In this document: positions 19,386 through 32,228 of the stretch, piece after piece
Layout of the letters: the number at the start of each line of letters is the position of its first letter
Position numbering within the stretch: the stretch's first letter is position 1
Origin: Pelodera strongyloides
Taxonomy: Eukaryota; Nematoda; Chromadorea; Rhabditida; Rhabditidae
Length of the DNA: 64,000 bases
Direction: 5' to 3'
NCBI GenBank assembly: GCA_036852015.1
Contig: JAANDG010000040.1
Span: 248,001 to 312,000, forward strand
Position numbers and translations under genes: made by a program
Notes under the pieces: generated by a model
Databases searched by the model: none
Told to the model about the DNA's origin: nothing
Seen by the model: only the letters and a program-made list of their open reading frames with translations

Positions 19386-19883
19386 TTGTAACCAAGTAAG
19401 AAACCATTGGTTTTGGTACTGTAACTGTAGTCGAGTAGCAACCAGGTATAAGGAAAATGGAAAGGTCTGAAATGTATACTTGTTGGCCTGTTTTAAATAT
19501 TTTTTCAAATATTTCCATAAATCTCTTATTGTATGGCCAACATTGTATTGTTGCCTCAATTCCTCAATATTAGCCACACCCTTTTAATTGGAAGGAATAA
19601 ATGACAAAATCAACAGTTTTTTGTTGTTGGTAAAACAAGCCGTCATCCTTAGGTAAAAGGAAAAAATTGAGCTGATAGTTTTCATGAGCCTCCTCTTTTG
19701 AAAAGTTCAATGTACATGATAGCTTTTCTTGCAAGTGACATACAATTCAAGCGGAACAAGTGCTTGAATTTGCTTATCACAAACTGTTTTGCTCTTATAA
19801 ATCACAAATCAATCTGCTTTGGGAAATTTGAGGTCAAATATTGAAGATTTTGCAAAATCGAAATTTCAACCATTCTCGGAAAC

Positions 19884-20208
19884 CACGGCGTACCATTTTT
19901 CGGAAAAAATACTGAAAATTTCTATATGGTTTCTTTGGTGAACTTGTTCGAAATTGTTTGCTGCAGGGCGCTTAGAAATCTCAGCCCGAACAGTTAAGTT
20001 TGAAGTGAGTTATGAATTTTTATGTAAGTGTTAATATTGGCAAAAGTCAAGTTTGACTAAACGGCGTACCATTTTTCTGAAAAACTACTGAAAATTTCTA
20101 TATGGTTTCTTTGGCGAACTTGTTCGAAATTGTTTGCTGCAGGGCGCTTAGAAATCTCAGCCCGAACCGTTAAGTATGAAATGAGTTATGAAGATTTATG
20201 TGAAGCCA
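19884..20208. repeat. Two-copy direct repeat, period about 177 bp
   Basis: A block running from CGGCGTACCATTTTTC through ATTTCTATATGGTTTCTTTG and GTTTGCTGCAGGGCGCTTAG to GAGTTATGAA occurs twice in tandem with about 95% identity by eye. Confidence 0.85.
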
Positions 20209-20900
20209 GAATTTTCGAAACCGAATTCTTACAAAATCGTCATTTGTATTGTCGCGTACTAATTTCTAGTGCCGTGCTCAACACGAGCCTACCAAGTGTG
20301 TGATGCGATGCGATTTTGGGCGAAATTTTTGGAAATATGCAAAAAAACCGGATCCGGGCCGGAATGGGCGGAACAAAAAACAGCGCGTTCGTTGCAGGTT
20401 CAATACCGCACAATTTCCGCGACATCAATTGGGTACGGTGGATTCTGAAATCAATCCCAACTGTGAATTTTATCGTGGAAAAGAGTCCTTGAATGATAAG
20501 TTTGGGTTTCATCTTGTTTTAAATCTACGAAAAGAGGCCAATAATTGGGTGCCCTTCCGGCACACAATTTACACTTTTTTTCACAACCTAAGGTACTGCT
20601 TCAACATAACTTGTGTCTAATATCTGTAATGTACTATACTTCACTACATCAGATGTGTTAATAATCGTAGGAAATACAACAAATAGTACCATATAAAGAA
20701 AATATTTTTTATTTGTATAATATAGTGTTTGTATGAGAAGAGAGTAAATGGAGAGAAGATAAAGATATGATGCATATCGGGGTTGGTTGCCATAGCCAAA
20801 GTCCAGTCGTCTATTCCTTTTCGAAGTTCACCATCGTTAGAGTGTAATCCAAGCAACACGACATCTGAAATCAATCAATAACCACCAACTCACAAACCAA
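20209..20900. other. Spacer with an exon-like segment
   Basis: On the minus strand, GATTTCAG near 20872 precedes an open stretch reading VVLLGLHSNDGELRKGIDDW and onward. It is followed by AT-rich sequence without an obvious donor. It resembles an exon but matches no family I know, and its phase does not join the exon-like piece at 21490-21573. Confidence 0.25.
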
Positions 20901-20901
20901 C

Positions 20902-21030
20902 TTAAAGCGAAATAACATCCGGTTTTAGAAGCGCATTTTCGGTATCTGTACCTATACCTGTACAACCTATGTATGTGTGCAAAGGGGCCCATTGAGCTCA
21001 TTTTTTTATTCTAATATTGGTTATTTGCAT
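20902..21030. mobile_element. Decayed MITE, one recognisable end
   Basis: TTAAAGCGAAATAACATCCGG followed by AAGCGCATTTTC matches the left end of the 24272-24450 element. I cannot find a right end. Confidence 0.45.
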
Positions 21031-21232
21031 AACAGCTATTTAACACGACAGTCAAACAATTCAGAAAAATTATTGATAACAAAACCTTAGAGCAAAGTTG
21101 GAGTTCTCAGCCTCCTGGGAAGGGGTAGTACGGGAGAGAGGTTCCTTAGTTCGAGTTCCTTTGTTTGTGCGATTGTTTGTGCGTTCATCGTCCTAGGAAT
21201 CGAAAGCGCATCAGCTGACGTCACATGGTATT

Positions 21233-21346
21233 CCTCAGGCCATATTCACCACTCATTTTTCTCTGCGCCTCTCACATTAGAATGCTATTTTCTGTCCCCA
21301 GGGACTATTTCCCCGAGGGAATTGGAGTGGTGAATATGGCCTCAGG
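21233..21346. mobile_element. Fold-back element with CCTCAGGCCATATTCACCAC ends
   Basis: CCTCAGGCCATATTCACCAC at the left and its exact reverse complement at the right enclose a loop related to the element at 6354-6483. Confidence 0.85.
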
Positions 21347-21650
21347 AGACATGAGCGTTAATAACATTACAATACTTTACCTTTAGTTAATATATGAATA
21401 ATTAACTATTTTTCTTGTTAATATATGAATAATTAGCTTTTTTTATTACGTAATAATTTAATTACGCAATATACAAAGCAATTAACAAACCTTGCTGAGC
21501 TAGAAAGAAGGGCTTCCAATACGATGCGGGCACTGTTGCAATTGCGTCCGAATTCCATAAGGAGAAGTTTCATAACTGTAAAAGACAACCAGCAGAAAGG
21601 AAACTATTCTAATTCAAAAATTGGGTAACCTAGAATCTACCAACACCCAA

Positions 21651-22800
21651 TGTCGCGCTAGGCAGGAAACTGGCGCGAGACGAGCACACACTACACTCGA
21701 AGTGTGGAACTCGTATTCGGCAGGCGCCCCGCTCCAGCCATCTTCCCCTACCTATCTAAACTAAATATTTTAACTAGAGTGCCACGCTGCTTCATGACTA
21801 ATAATAAAAATATATGTGATACCCCATGCGCGCTAGGCAGGAAACTGGCGCGGGACGAGCACACACTACACTCGAAGTGTGGAACTCGTATTCGGCAGGC
21901 GCCCCGCTCCAGCCATCTTCCCCTACCTATCTAAACTAAACTAAACTAAATATTTTAACTAGAGTGCCACGCTGCTTCATGATTAATGATAAAAATATAT
22001 GTGGTACCCCATGCGCGCTAGGCAGGAAACTGGCGCGAGACGAGCACACACTACACTCGAAGTGTGGAACTCGTATTCGGCATGCGCCCCGCTCCAGCCA
22101 TCTTCCCCTACCTATCTAAACTAAACTAAATATTTTAACTAGAGTGCCACGCTGCTTCATGATTAATGATAAAAATATATGTGGTACCCCATGCGCGCTA
22201 GGCAGGAAACTGGCGCGAGACGAGCACACACTACACTCGAAGTGTGGAACTCGTATTCGGCAGGCGCCCCGCTCCAGCCATCTTCCCCTACCTATCTAAA
22301 CTAAACTAAATATTTTAACTAGAGTGCCACGCTGCTTCATGATTAATAATAAAAATATATGTGGTACCCCATGCGCGCTAGGCAGGAAACTGGCGCGAGA
22401 CGAGCACACACTACACTCGAAGTGTGGAACTCGTATTCGGCAGGCGCCCCGCTCCAGCCATCTTCCCCTACCTATCTAAACTAAACTAAACTAAATATTT
22501 TAACTAGAGTGCCACGCTGCTTCATGACTAATAATAAAAATATATGTGATACCCCCCGCGTAGAATAAGTCACGATATCACACTCAATTACGTAACAAAA
22601 ATGAAGTGAATAAAATTCCCACATTAGACCAGCACCCCATGTCCATGTCGCGCTTAGGCAGGAAACTGGCGCGGGACGAGCACACACTACACTCGAAGTG
22701 TAGAACTCGTATTCGGCAGGCGCCCCGCTCCAGCCATCTTCCCCTACCTATCTAAACTAAACTAAACTAAATCTTATATGTTGTGCCACGCTGCATCATA
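21651..22800. repeat. Satellite-like tandem array, unit about 180 bp
   Basis: Six units begin at GGCAGGAAACTGGCGCG (21661, 21836, 22021, 22201, 22381, 22657). Spacings are 175-185, with the last stretched by an insertion. Each carries the hairpin ACACTCGAAGTGT, CAGCCATCTTCCCCTACC and a variable number of CTAAA steps. Units two to five are almost identical. No coding potential is seen. Confidence 0.93.
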
Positions 22801-23204
22801 CTCATACTCAATTATGAACAAAGACAGAAATGAATAAAATTCCAACATAAAGCACCCTAAGTATTGGGAAGATAGGGCGGTCGAGTGGATTCTAAAGAAA
22901 AAATTTTGAGAAAATTTAATTTATTTCGAGACGTCTAAAGTGTGCCTTTATTTGCCACACACATAAAGAGATATGAACGGAATAAGAGCTACCGTGTACC
23001 TAGACCTTAGCCCAAATGGAAACGTGCGCTTCCAAACCCTTTGACGAACCTTGGCTCACCCCTAGCTCGCGCGCCTATTGGCCTACATTGGCACACCATG
23101 GACGCACCCCTAGCTCGCGCGCCTATGTCGCTGTATTAATTCTCGCGCCCTCTATTCTCCCTAATAGTAAACATATTGCTTGAAAACGAGAAAAAAACTC
23201 TCAC

Positions 23205-24557
23205 CAGGTGGTTGTAGAGATATACAGTTCGGAGCTTTGACGCCATGCGTTGCGGACGTTGTCGTTGCATTGCCGTAGTAGTTCTTTTGGCTCTTTTATA
23301 ACAATTACCTGGAAAACATCTCATTATATTCACAGATTAAAAGGAAGCGCAATGAAAATCCGACATAAAAGAGAACGCCTACTGTAGATATCTAAACATA
23401 GAGGTTCAATCAATAAATTGATATTGATGTCCATGACAAAAGGAATATATAATATAATAGTGAATAAAATGTACTATTTAATGGTAAAACTAGTATAAAA
23501 CCAGGCAATTCAATGGTGCAGAAGCCTAGTTCTGCACAAAAAGAGTAGTCATTACCAAGAACCATTACTTATTGTTAGGAGTTAGAACAGTGTGCAGAAA
23601 ACAGCAAAAAGCATATGAAACTAGTAGGTGAAAGAAAGACAAAGCATCCCAAGGAGTACCTTGGGGTACTGTATGTGGGGTAACAAGGGGCATGGGGTAT
23701 GGGTATATGGGCGTATGGGGTATGAGGTTATCATGGGGATGGTATGGGGTAGGAGACTATCATGGACTAAAGGGATCGATGACATGATGGGTCGCAGTGG
23801 GAGGAGTCTTAGTTTTGGGCGCACATCTGCTTATTGCCGCAGGCTACCTAGAGAGAGGGAGAGAGGGAGAGAGAGAGAGAGGGAGGGAGGGAGGGGGGGA
23901 GAGGGAGAGGAAGAGAAAGTAAGAGAGAGGGAGAGAGATGGAGAGAGAGAAGGTGATAGAGGTAGTGAGGAAACTTGGGCGGAGTGTCGGAGCACTTGGG
24001 GTGCGCCTCTATGCATAGGCACACCCGTTTGTGTAGGCCGCGTATGGGCCAGATGCTGGAGGCGCACAGGCCAACCTTTCGAACTTTCGAGTTAGAGAGG
24101 CATAAACCTTGCCAGGTCATATTCATATTGAAATAAAGGTTCTTTACAACACTCAATTATGCGCCGTTATATAGAAAAAAAATATGAGAAAACGAGCATG
24201 CACCACATGTTACCACATTCTGCGTGACGACACGCTTGCCACACTCTCATTCGTACATAATATTATCAAGTTTTAAAGCGAAATAACATCCGGTCTTTGA
24301 AATGCATCTAAGTGGGGTCGAATTGGGGCCGAATTCTAATAATGCTAATTTGCATGCAATGCATGGGAATGCCTTTAATTGAAATGCATTTAAAAAACCG
24401 GCCGGTATTTCATTGAAATGCGTTAAAAAAAACCTGCCGTTATTTCGCTTGAAGCACCATATATTTATACCACGAGGAACTGGTAAGAAACCAACGTAGA
24501 GACGGGTTAATACATACCAAAGGGATCGATTAACCATTGTTGTTGAAGAAGCATCAT
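23205..24557 (-). CDS. Possible two-exon start of an unrecognised gene
   Basis: ATG at 24557 opens MMLLQQQWLIDPFG (exon 24518-24557), ending at G|GTATGT. It joins in phase to exon 23205-23308 (TTTTCCAG acceptor, CTG|GTGAGA donor), reading NCYKRAKRTTTAMQRQRP and on to YLYNHL. The splice signals are good and phase fits, but I recognise no domain. The next candidate exons to the left (21490-21573, 20760-20870) do not join in frame. It could be a real rapidly evolving gene, a pseudogene or chance. It overlaps a purine tract in its intron. Confidence 0.25.
23850..23970. repeat. GA/GGGA purine tract
   Basis: About 120 bases of nearly pure purine (GAGAGGGAGAG) on the plus strand. The G-rich TATGGGGTATGGG stretch at 23660-23760 lies next to it. 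It explains the Arg/Glu- and Ser/Leu-rich open frames here. Confidence 0.9.
24272..24450. mobile_element. MITE of the TTTAAAGCGAAAT family
   Basis: The left end TTTAAAGCGAAATAACATCCGG pairs with CCTGCCGTTATTTCGCTT at the right. A second, inner copy of the right end (CCGGCCGGTATTTCATTG) suggests a small internal duplication. Confidence 0.75.
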
Positions 24558-24697
24558 GCTTGTGAATAAACGCTTATTGGTAGACGACGCTCATTTAGAA
24601 TTTATGATGCGCGAGATTCTCACCGGACCTAGTTCGCTCAAGAGTGAGCCGTACACGGGCGATCATTCTCCGAGGTAAATTCAAATACTAAAGTAAA

Positions 24698-24745
24698 GGT
24701 GAGATCTTCACTTCAAGTATGTATTTATACTGCTTGAGATCTCAC
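24698..24745. repeat. Short inverted repeat around AGATCT
   Basis: TGAGATCTTCACTTCAAG and its near complement CTTGAGATCTCA flank TATGTATTTATACTG and form a hairpin about 1 kb upstream of the SNX3 start. Confidence 0.5.
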
Positions 24746-25059
24746 TCAATTAGTGTGTACCCAATCAATTAATAGTAAAAGAATCAGAATGATAAAAGGA
24801 GAAAGGTTCGAAACCGTGTGATTTTGTTTTATGTCCACAAAGTTTTCTACGTTTCAGGTGTTTGAGATAAGTAGGCCAACTTTTCGAAGCTCAAAAATAA
24901 GCGCAGTTGTATCTTATCACAACTTCGGAATATGCGCTTCAGACGTTCCATATAAATATGCCCATTTTTCGTGAGTACTTCGAAGAACCGCCTACATAGT
25001 AGTGGAAAGTCGCCTCAGGCGGCGATAGCCGTCTGGTACGAAATAACCATGAAAGATAC

Positions 25060-25221
25060 TTAAAGCGATTTTTTTGAAAAACATCGTGGACAACTGAATT
25101 CTTACGTATTGATGCTAATTTGGTCGTATTTAGCTCGATTTTTTATTCTAATGTTGTTCGTTTGCATAAGAATGTGGGTGTTCTCGATGTGTTTCAAAAA
25201 CCGGCCGGTATTTCGCTTTAA
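25060..25221. mobile_element. MITE of the TTAAAGCGAAAT family upstream of SNX3
   Basis: The right end CCGGCCGGTATTTCGCTTTAA is intact. The left end TTAAAGCGATTTTTTTGAAAAACATCG has lost its CCGG block. It ends about 500 bases before the SNX3 start. Confidence 0.8.
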
Positions 25222-25720
25222 GGCTCGTTGGGAAAGATCGTTTTTTTTCGGCAAAATTGCTAGAAAAATGCCATAATTTTCGTCATTTGTACTCCCGTGT
25301 AGTCGTGCTCCCTCTATCTCTGTGCTCTCTCGGGCAGGGCGAACAAAATTAGAATCCCTAATTTTGCTGCAAATTCTGTTGCAAGTGTAATCTCAAAACG
25401 ATTTTTCCGCTCGTGCGTTCCAAACTACGGTAATATTATATTTTGATGACGTCACAGCGTACAGATCTGCATCGTTTTCAAAGCATTCCTTTGATGTTAT
25501 ATTGTTGTTTTTCGTAGTATTTTCTGTCTGAATAGCGTTTCCGATTGCTCCTTGTTCAACTCTGCCTTTGTCTAGAACACGAGCGCTCTGTACGGAGCAA
25601 GAAACTGCTATTTGAGAGTGCAAAACAACTTCAGCATCCATCGTCCGTGCTTTCCAGTACATATAGCATCTTTCTACCTTTATCACGAGGCCTTTTTGGG
25701 CTTAATTTTTCATTTTTGTA

Positions 25721-25728
25721 CTTTTAGT
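25721..25728 (+). promoter_or_regulatory. Probable trans-splice acceptor of SNX3
   Basis: CTTTTAG then T then the SNX3 ATG. A single base lies between the acceptor and the start codon, and no upstream exon is apparent. Confidence 0.55.
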
Positions 25729-27434
25729 ATGACCAGCACAGCCACACAAAGACTTGTGCCAAAGCGCCAGACATTAGACGAAGCCTATGCGCCACCAGCT
25801 AACTTCCTTGAGATAGAAGTTGTCAATCCTATCACACATGGAGTGGGAAAGATGCGTTATACGGATTACGAAATCAGGATGAGGGTAAGCTCCATTTTTA
25901 TGGTGGCGGGCACCCTCCAACCAACGATAGTACCATCCTTTTAGAAGATATTAACAACTGACTATGCAACCATGAAATCACTAAAGTATCCAATAAAAAT
26001 AAGTCTTTCATTACTTCGATGTGACACTAAGCTACTGACTGCATGTCTCGCAACAAATGTTCTATGATTTTGAAAAATTTCATTGGACACCTTGGTCCCC
26101 CGTTCCGTACAAATTGGTCCCACGATATGCGACCTCGTTTGATTTATGAACATTTCCAGACGAATTTGCCCGTTTTCAAGATGAAGGAGTCCAGCGTACG
26201 AAGGCGATATTCTGATTTTGAATGGCTGAGGGGAGAATTGGAACGCGATAGCAAGGTTTATTTGCTTTTATTTATTTACATTCTATATCACACCTCATAC
26301 CGAATAATTGTTGTCATTATATATGTCCTCTTTTATTTTTACTGGTTAACGTTTTTTTCTTTCTAAGTAACGTGATGTGACGAAACACTAGCTTAAAAAA
26401 TATATAACTTGTAGACTTGTATGACTCATCGAGTCGAGCTGGTTTTCGTTTTTCATTTCCACTCACATATAATCCATACACTAAAGTTTTAGTTGGGCCA
26501 CTGACGGATCACGATTTTCATATGACGGAAATTTTAATCAGTAAATAATCATAAGTAGGCAAAACTAAAGCGTTTCAGATTATTGGGAAGCTATGCTATA
26601 TAGCGATAAAGTGAGTATTTGGCAATAGAAAACATCATTACCCTGTGTTTCAAGTGGGATAGCGAAAATGTTATGTGCCCGTGTTTGATGATTTATTGAT
26701 TATGATTATCTATTATCGATTACTCACTCGATTATTCTTTTGTTCAGATTGTCGTCCCGCCTCTTCCTGGAAAATCGCTTAAACGTCAACTTCCATTCAG
26801 AAATGATGACGGAATCTTTGAGGAGGAATTTATCGAGAACCGCAGAAAGGCATTGGAACAATTTGTGAATAAGTTAGTTTTGAATTCTTTATTTTTGAAC
26901 ACTAGTACAGGGGCTGTTGTGCTGTTTTGTTCAGCAAATGTGCAAATTGACACTAGAGCAGTGCATCATTTCGCTGCGTAAATCTGTAATTTGTAGAGGG
27001 TGAGAGGGGGTTCAAACGTAATTTATTGGTAGTACATTACTTAAATATATAAAGCTGCAAAAGTCCCCGGAGGTGGTTGATGCGTAAGTCTAAGCATTGT
27101 TATGCCTAGCGCAAGTTCTACACTTTCTGTGGACGTGCATTCGCATTTAGCGTAAATGGAAGAGTTGCGCAACTGCTCATTATTAGCTTTAATCGGACAT
27201 TAGAGAAATAGCCTTTCAGTGTTCCTAATGTGTAGTTTATGCAACATCGTTACTTTGTTTCCTGTGCAAGTGCAAGAACAGGTCGCCTAATATATTCTGA
27301 TGTGTGTAATGAAATAACTTTTTTTCAGAGTGGCTGGACATCCGTTGGCTCAAAACGAGAGGTCTTTGCACATATTCCTTCAAGATCAGACGATCGACAA
27401 AAATTATATCCCTGGGAAAATCAGAACTGCATAG
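25729..27434 (+). CDS. SNX3: Sorting nexin 3, 160 aa, complete
   Basis: SNX3 is a PX-domain protein of early endosomes. It binds PtdIns3P and works with retromer to recycle cargo such as Wntless and the transferrin receptor. Four exons join in phase: 25729-25884, 26160-26255, 26748-26872, 27329-27434. The PX domain covers about residues 25-150. [15 protein letters not shown] carries the phosphoinositide-binding RRYSDF motif, VPPLPGK is the membrane loop, and [16 protein letters not shown] and the end KIRTA follow. Length and order match human SNX3 (162 aa; ends KIRHA). The N-terminal [12 protein letters not shown] block is also conserved. A MITE lies 36 bases after the stop and may be part of the 3' UTR. 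Confidence 0.98.
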
Positions 27435-27469
27435 GTGCGTGTATCCATTTTTTTGACTTGACGTGGCAT

Positions 27470-27661
27470 TTTAAAGCGGTATGACACACGGTTTATGAAA
27501 CGTATGTTGGACAGCTGTATTTCCATGAAATCTATACAAATTGTCGACTTTCTTTGTGGTCTATTATATCTTCTCATGCATGCGTTTGCATGTAATACAT
27601 GGGAATGTAGTTGTCCAACTTAGGTACTTAGGTTTCACAAACAGCGTCACATACCGCTTTA
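27470..27661. mobile_element. MITE, TTTAAAGCGGTATG subtype
   Basis: TTTAAAGCGGTATGACACACGG at the left pairs with GCGTCACATACCGCTTTA at the right. Inner GTTGGACAGCTG and AGTTGTCCAAC pair too. The end differs from the main family (GCGGTATG instead of GCGAAATA). A one-armed relative starts at 51858. Confidence 0.8.
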
Positions 27662-27682
27662 CTACTTCTTTTGTCCAATCTT

Positions 27683-27748
27683 TCTCATATTTGTTCAGAT
27701 ATATATCTCATATTTGTTCAGATATATATCTCATATTTGTTCAGATAC
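27683..27748. repeat. 23-bp tandem repeat, three units
   Basis: Three units of TCTCATATTTGTTCAGATATA type, immediately after the MITE. Confidence 0.9.
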
Positions 27749-30700
27749 ATCTTCTCTTATAGTTTGTTGGTTTGATTTTGGAATTGTGTGCCGATGCTAT
27801 TTTTTATTGAAATTACAATAACACAATCAAAATAGTCTCGAAGAAAATCCCCCTATTCTACCTACTTAGTGACGTTCGTTGTGAATTTCATAATGTTTGA
27901 ATATCTTATAATAATCATTACACGTTTACACCCCTGGTTTTTGACTATGTGATAATTCATTGTATTGGTAGATCCGTATCTGTAATATAGGCTTAATGTG
28001 TGCTAAATATTTATGAATTTATGTATAGTTTTTTGTCGACGCAATGATGTATAAACCTACCCCCGATGAAGTTTCCTCAAAGAATTATTCATTAAGTTTT
28101 GCATTAATATTTGCACTTTCTCATGTTTGTGTAAAATTAATTTCTCGACTAAATTTTTAGTTGTCGAAATCCTACCTATCACCTTGAAATACTGAACATA
28201 GTTTATTCTTTTTTTAGTCTAGTGCCCTATTATATAACCTACGAGTTTTTTTTATTATTCGAGTCATTGTGTTTTACTCTCTCTTTGAGTTTAATTTAGT
28301 TTGCATGATAAGTAATATATTTATTGAGCTCAGATTACTATTTTTATCGAAGTTTCTTGTGGTAGCGATGGGATATACCTTTGCATGTTTTCCTACATAT
28401 GTTTTATTTCACATTTTACCATTTTAGTTTGAAATAAATCTTTGAATACAGTCTTTATTTTTTTATGTGCTGTCTTTTTTAATCGTTCGATCTTTTCTAG
28501 TTGACAAAAAGGAGCAAAAAGTTTTAATAGGGTAGTTTTCGAGCTAGTTGAATTACAACAACGAGATGTTATGTTGTATGGGATAGGGTGATATCATCAC
28601 TAGTGACCTTGTGATAGGAAACTACCGGTTTTTTGTCGTCTTTCTGACATAAGTCCGATTTTTGGTTGAAATTATAGTTGTAAACTTAGTAATACGTATG
28701 ATGTAGTTTTGACCTGTGATTTTAGAGTTTCGGTATATCATGTGGTATAAAGAGTTCTTAGGTTCTTACTGTACACCAATGTATTTTCGATGGGAGGATT
28801 TTACAAGATTTCCGATGTGTGCTTTTTCTAGTGCTATTTTTTCTCATAGATTTTTAAAGTGTTCCTAAGCATTTCATCATGAACTGCAATGTGTACGTGC
28901 CTATTGGGAATTTGAAATCTTTATTTTCTTGCGTTTGCTTTGCTTTGGTCTCAAAGAGGCACCGCCCCCTATAGTTTCTAGTCTGTTTGTAGTAATTGTA
29001 AGGGGAAGCACCTGCTGGATTGTGTATAAAATAGGCTGAGTTTCAGATTTTAATGCGTCATAACACTCTCGCGCGGTTATTTGCATACAATACATGAGAA
29101 TTCAGCGTCTATTACGTTTTAAAACAACCACCGGTTACGGCTTTAAACGGCTGACCCTTTACCGGCTCAAATGCTATATTCTTTCCTTTTCAGCTAAAAT
29201 GTAAAATATTAAATGTTCTACTTACTGTTAACTTATTCTAAAGTTGAGAGAATATGTGCATGATTTAATATAAAGTTCTCTTCTTACATTTAGAATTTAG
29301 ATTCTTTAATAGTTCGCTCTACCACTGCCCTCTTTATCTAATCTCTATTTGTTATCAACTTTTCTATTGAACCACCCACCCATAAGTCTCATTATTCTTT
29401 TTTGCGGTGTTATAACTTCTAAGTGCCCGTGTTATCTGCTGTACTGCCAATGAGTGCGTATACTGCATTCACTGAACTTTTTGTTTTATGGTACATCGTT
29501 AAACTAAGTCATAACCGTAAAATAACGTTGAGGGTAAGTAAGTTGTAAAGTGTGAAGTGGCGTAAATCACTTACGGTGGCAATGTGGTTGACGCCCTGGA
29601 ACTCTGGAACCTTTGCGCATTTAGGTATTATTAAGCACTGTATACCAGTCACAATTCCAATGATAGTTAATCTATCAATTAATCAATTAATTGATCTGTT
29701 ATGTTTTTTGTAAATAAAAAATTGATTTATCGCGAGCCCATAAGACAACTATCTATGATATGATGCAATACACCGTAGTTCCATAGTAAGAACGTAAGAA
29801 TTAGATTCAGCTTCTCGCATGCCTTACTTATTACACTTTCACCAAAACCCAATGTTTTATGAATGAGACAATTTTATATGCGGGTACTGTCTATTAATTT
29901 GTTATTATTCAAGGAAGTTGTACAGTTATAAATAAGCTGTTTAGATTAATAACTATTTGTTTCATTAATTTTTATCACATTTTTTAGACCTCCTATGTCC
30001 TATGTATGTTGTTATCAGTTAATGTGAACCATAAACATAATCATTTTAGTTCCGCATTGACTGCCCTTTTTTCAACATTTCTTTTTGACTCTTCACGTGG
30101 CTTGTGTGTGTCGTTGAATATATATAAAGATTTACACTCTACTGTAATACAGTAAAGCGGGCTACCCGTCCACCGTACACACAATAAGCACCATACGGTG
30201 ATAATTATGTCCCACATATACTGAATGTCTTTGGTACCCATTACTTTACATGTGAAGTATATTTGGTACTAGACCTATATTCTTGACCGTGACCAAAAAT
30301 GTCTTCAAATAAACAAAAACACAAGCGATATAACGCGTGGGTTGCATAATGTTAAAGAGCAATCTCATTTATGGGCCAACTACTGGTTTATGTGCTCTTA
30401 TGTTCCTTGTTTCACTATGCAGTTTTCCAGTTCAAGCTTCTCTGCCCACGTGCACTACCGCTTTAAAAACACAAAGACCAATGTTGATCGTTCTCTGATC
30501 ACTATCTAACTCCTCTCTTACACTACGCGCCTGCACTTTGCACCATACGTTCTTTTGGTTTTTATATTTGCCTTCCGCCTTATCTGAAAAAAAATCATTG
30601 GACTACACACCACGTTTTGAGCAGATATACTTCGTTCTAACGCTGACAATGACATCATATTGATTTATGTGTTCTTTTTTTTATATTGTAATTAGCTAAT

Positions 30701-32213
30701 TGCATTTTTCAACTTAAAAATTCGAAATGTGTTTTTGAAGGCTTACGTAGCAATTTAGCCCATTCCACAAATAAAAAAAATTATATATTATTCTTCCGCC
30801 ATGATAATTAAAAATAATTACCCTTCCCTTATATGCATACGAGGACAAAATGAATAACTGCTGTGCCATTACCATCGTCAAGAGCGGCGTATACATTTTT
30901 TTGTGGTTTTGTGAATCGGTTACCGTTTTAGATGCGTCATCGACAAATTATTGGTGATCGGCATTCACACATATATTAGTGTCTGCATCGATTTCTTATA
31001 CCCTACATCTAGCCTAGCTCTGTTATATTGGCAGTTATATCTCTCTCCCTCTCTCTATCACTCTCTCTCTCTCCCTCTCTCTCTCTCTCTAGTTTAGTTT
31101 TCTCTCTCCCTCTCTCCCTCTCCAGCTTTGGTGTTTCATGAATTGTTTATATCAGTTCTGATTGATAGCTCGGCTCGCCGTGTTAGCACTTTCCCACGCA
31201 GCAGCTAGTTCTTTCAAGGGACGGGGTAGCCGATTTGAATGTGAAAAAAAAGAAAATTGTTTAGAATATATCTAAGGATTACATGCGTATTTTAACTAGA
31301 AATGTGTGTCACTGACATGGATATAAGTTATGCAGTAAGGAGGTCACGGCGATTCCCTTCCTATTGAAATAAAATGCAAAAAAACGTTTTCGCGGAGAAT
31401 TGAGCCTCCTTTGAGATTGAAATAGGAACGCCAACACTTTCGCCTTTGAAAGTATTTGCGTTGGATTCAGCTATTTGATACATCGCCATCGCCGCGGGCA
31501 CGCCACAGGGGTGCCCTCTAGAGTGCGCGTCGAGGGCGCCAAGGGAGCGCGCACACCAGATTGCGCAGTTATGGCGTATATCCCCCCCCCCTCTCTCTTT
31601 CCCTCTCTCTCTATGATCAATCATCAGATCTAATATATGACCTCTAGTGTCATGCAAACCAATAGACATCACCATTGTAGTTTGTAGGCTAATTCGATGA
31701 TATAATCATCATGCTGAAAATTGAGCAGAGTCCTATAGTGTTATATCATTGTCATGATCTTCTTTTTATTTTGTCTAACCCTGAGCAAGTCAACCGTATC
31801 TAATGTGTATAAGATGGGTTTCATGATTTGAACTTAGGGAGTGTATCTGCCTATCGCTGTATTTTCTTCATTCTATGTGCGGGCGTCACATTGAATCGAG
31901 TCTTAGATTATTGAAGTAAAATTATTTATGTCAATTAATCATGTCAGTGTAAAATTATCTTCAAATGTAATATGTTGATTGATATAGATATAGAGAGTAT
32001 ATCACCGTTGTTAAAGTTTTTGAAGTTCGCGCCTTCTTTCGCTTAGGTTATGGCTGATGTGTAAGTTCTGCAATTAAATTATTATTTATGCTAATTTGAA
32101 GCCTAAAATTCTTATTATACGTCGTGCCCCAGTTTATTAGTTCATACATGAGTGCGTTCTGGGCACTGCCGCATTTATTTGTAATTAAAATTGTAAATTT
32201 TTTGCATTTTAAC
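27749..32213. other. AT-rich spacer between SNX3 and cysteine synthase
   Basis: About 4.4 kb without a recognisable gene on either strand. It holds a CT-rich tract (31040-31123) and a short GC-rich island (about 31480-31570) next to a C-run. Near 29085-29150 is a remnant resembling a MITE arm (TTGCATACAATACATG, ACCGGTTACGGCTTTAAA). At 32050 a four-codon frame, ATGGCTGATGTGTAA, follows a TTAG. It could be a 5' exon of the downstream gene but does not join in phase. Confidence 0.5.
31040..31123. repeat. CT-rich simple repeat
   Basis: Mostly CTCTCTCC units on the plus strand. Confidence 0.9.
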
Positions 32214-32228
32214 ATTTCAGTGGTAAAA
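32214..32228 (+). promoter_or_regulatory. Probable trans-splice acceptor of the cysteine synthase gene
   Basis: ACATTTCAG, eight bases, then the ATG at 32229. Confidence 0.45.

Noticed and set aside
23628..24095. 155-codon Arg/Glu-rich open frame and its Ser/Leu-rich complement
   Set aside because: It is a product of the GA/GGGA purine tract.
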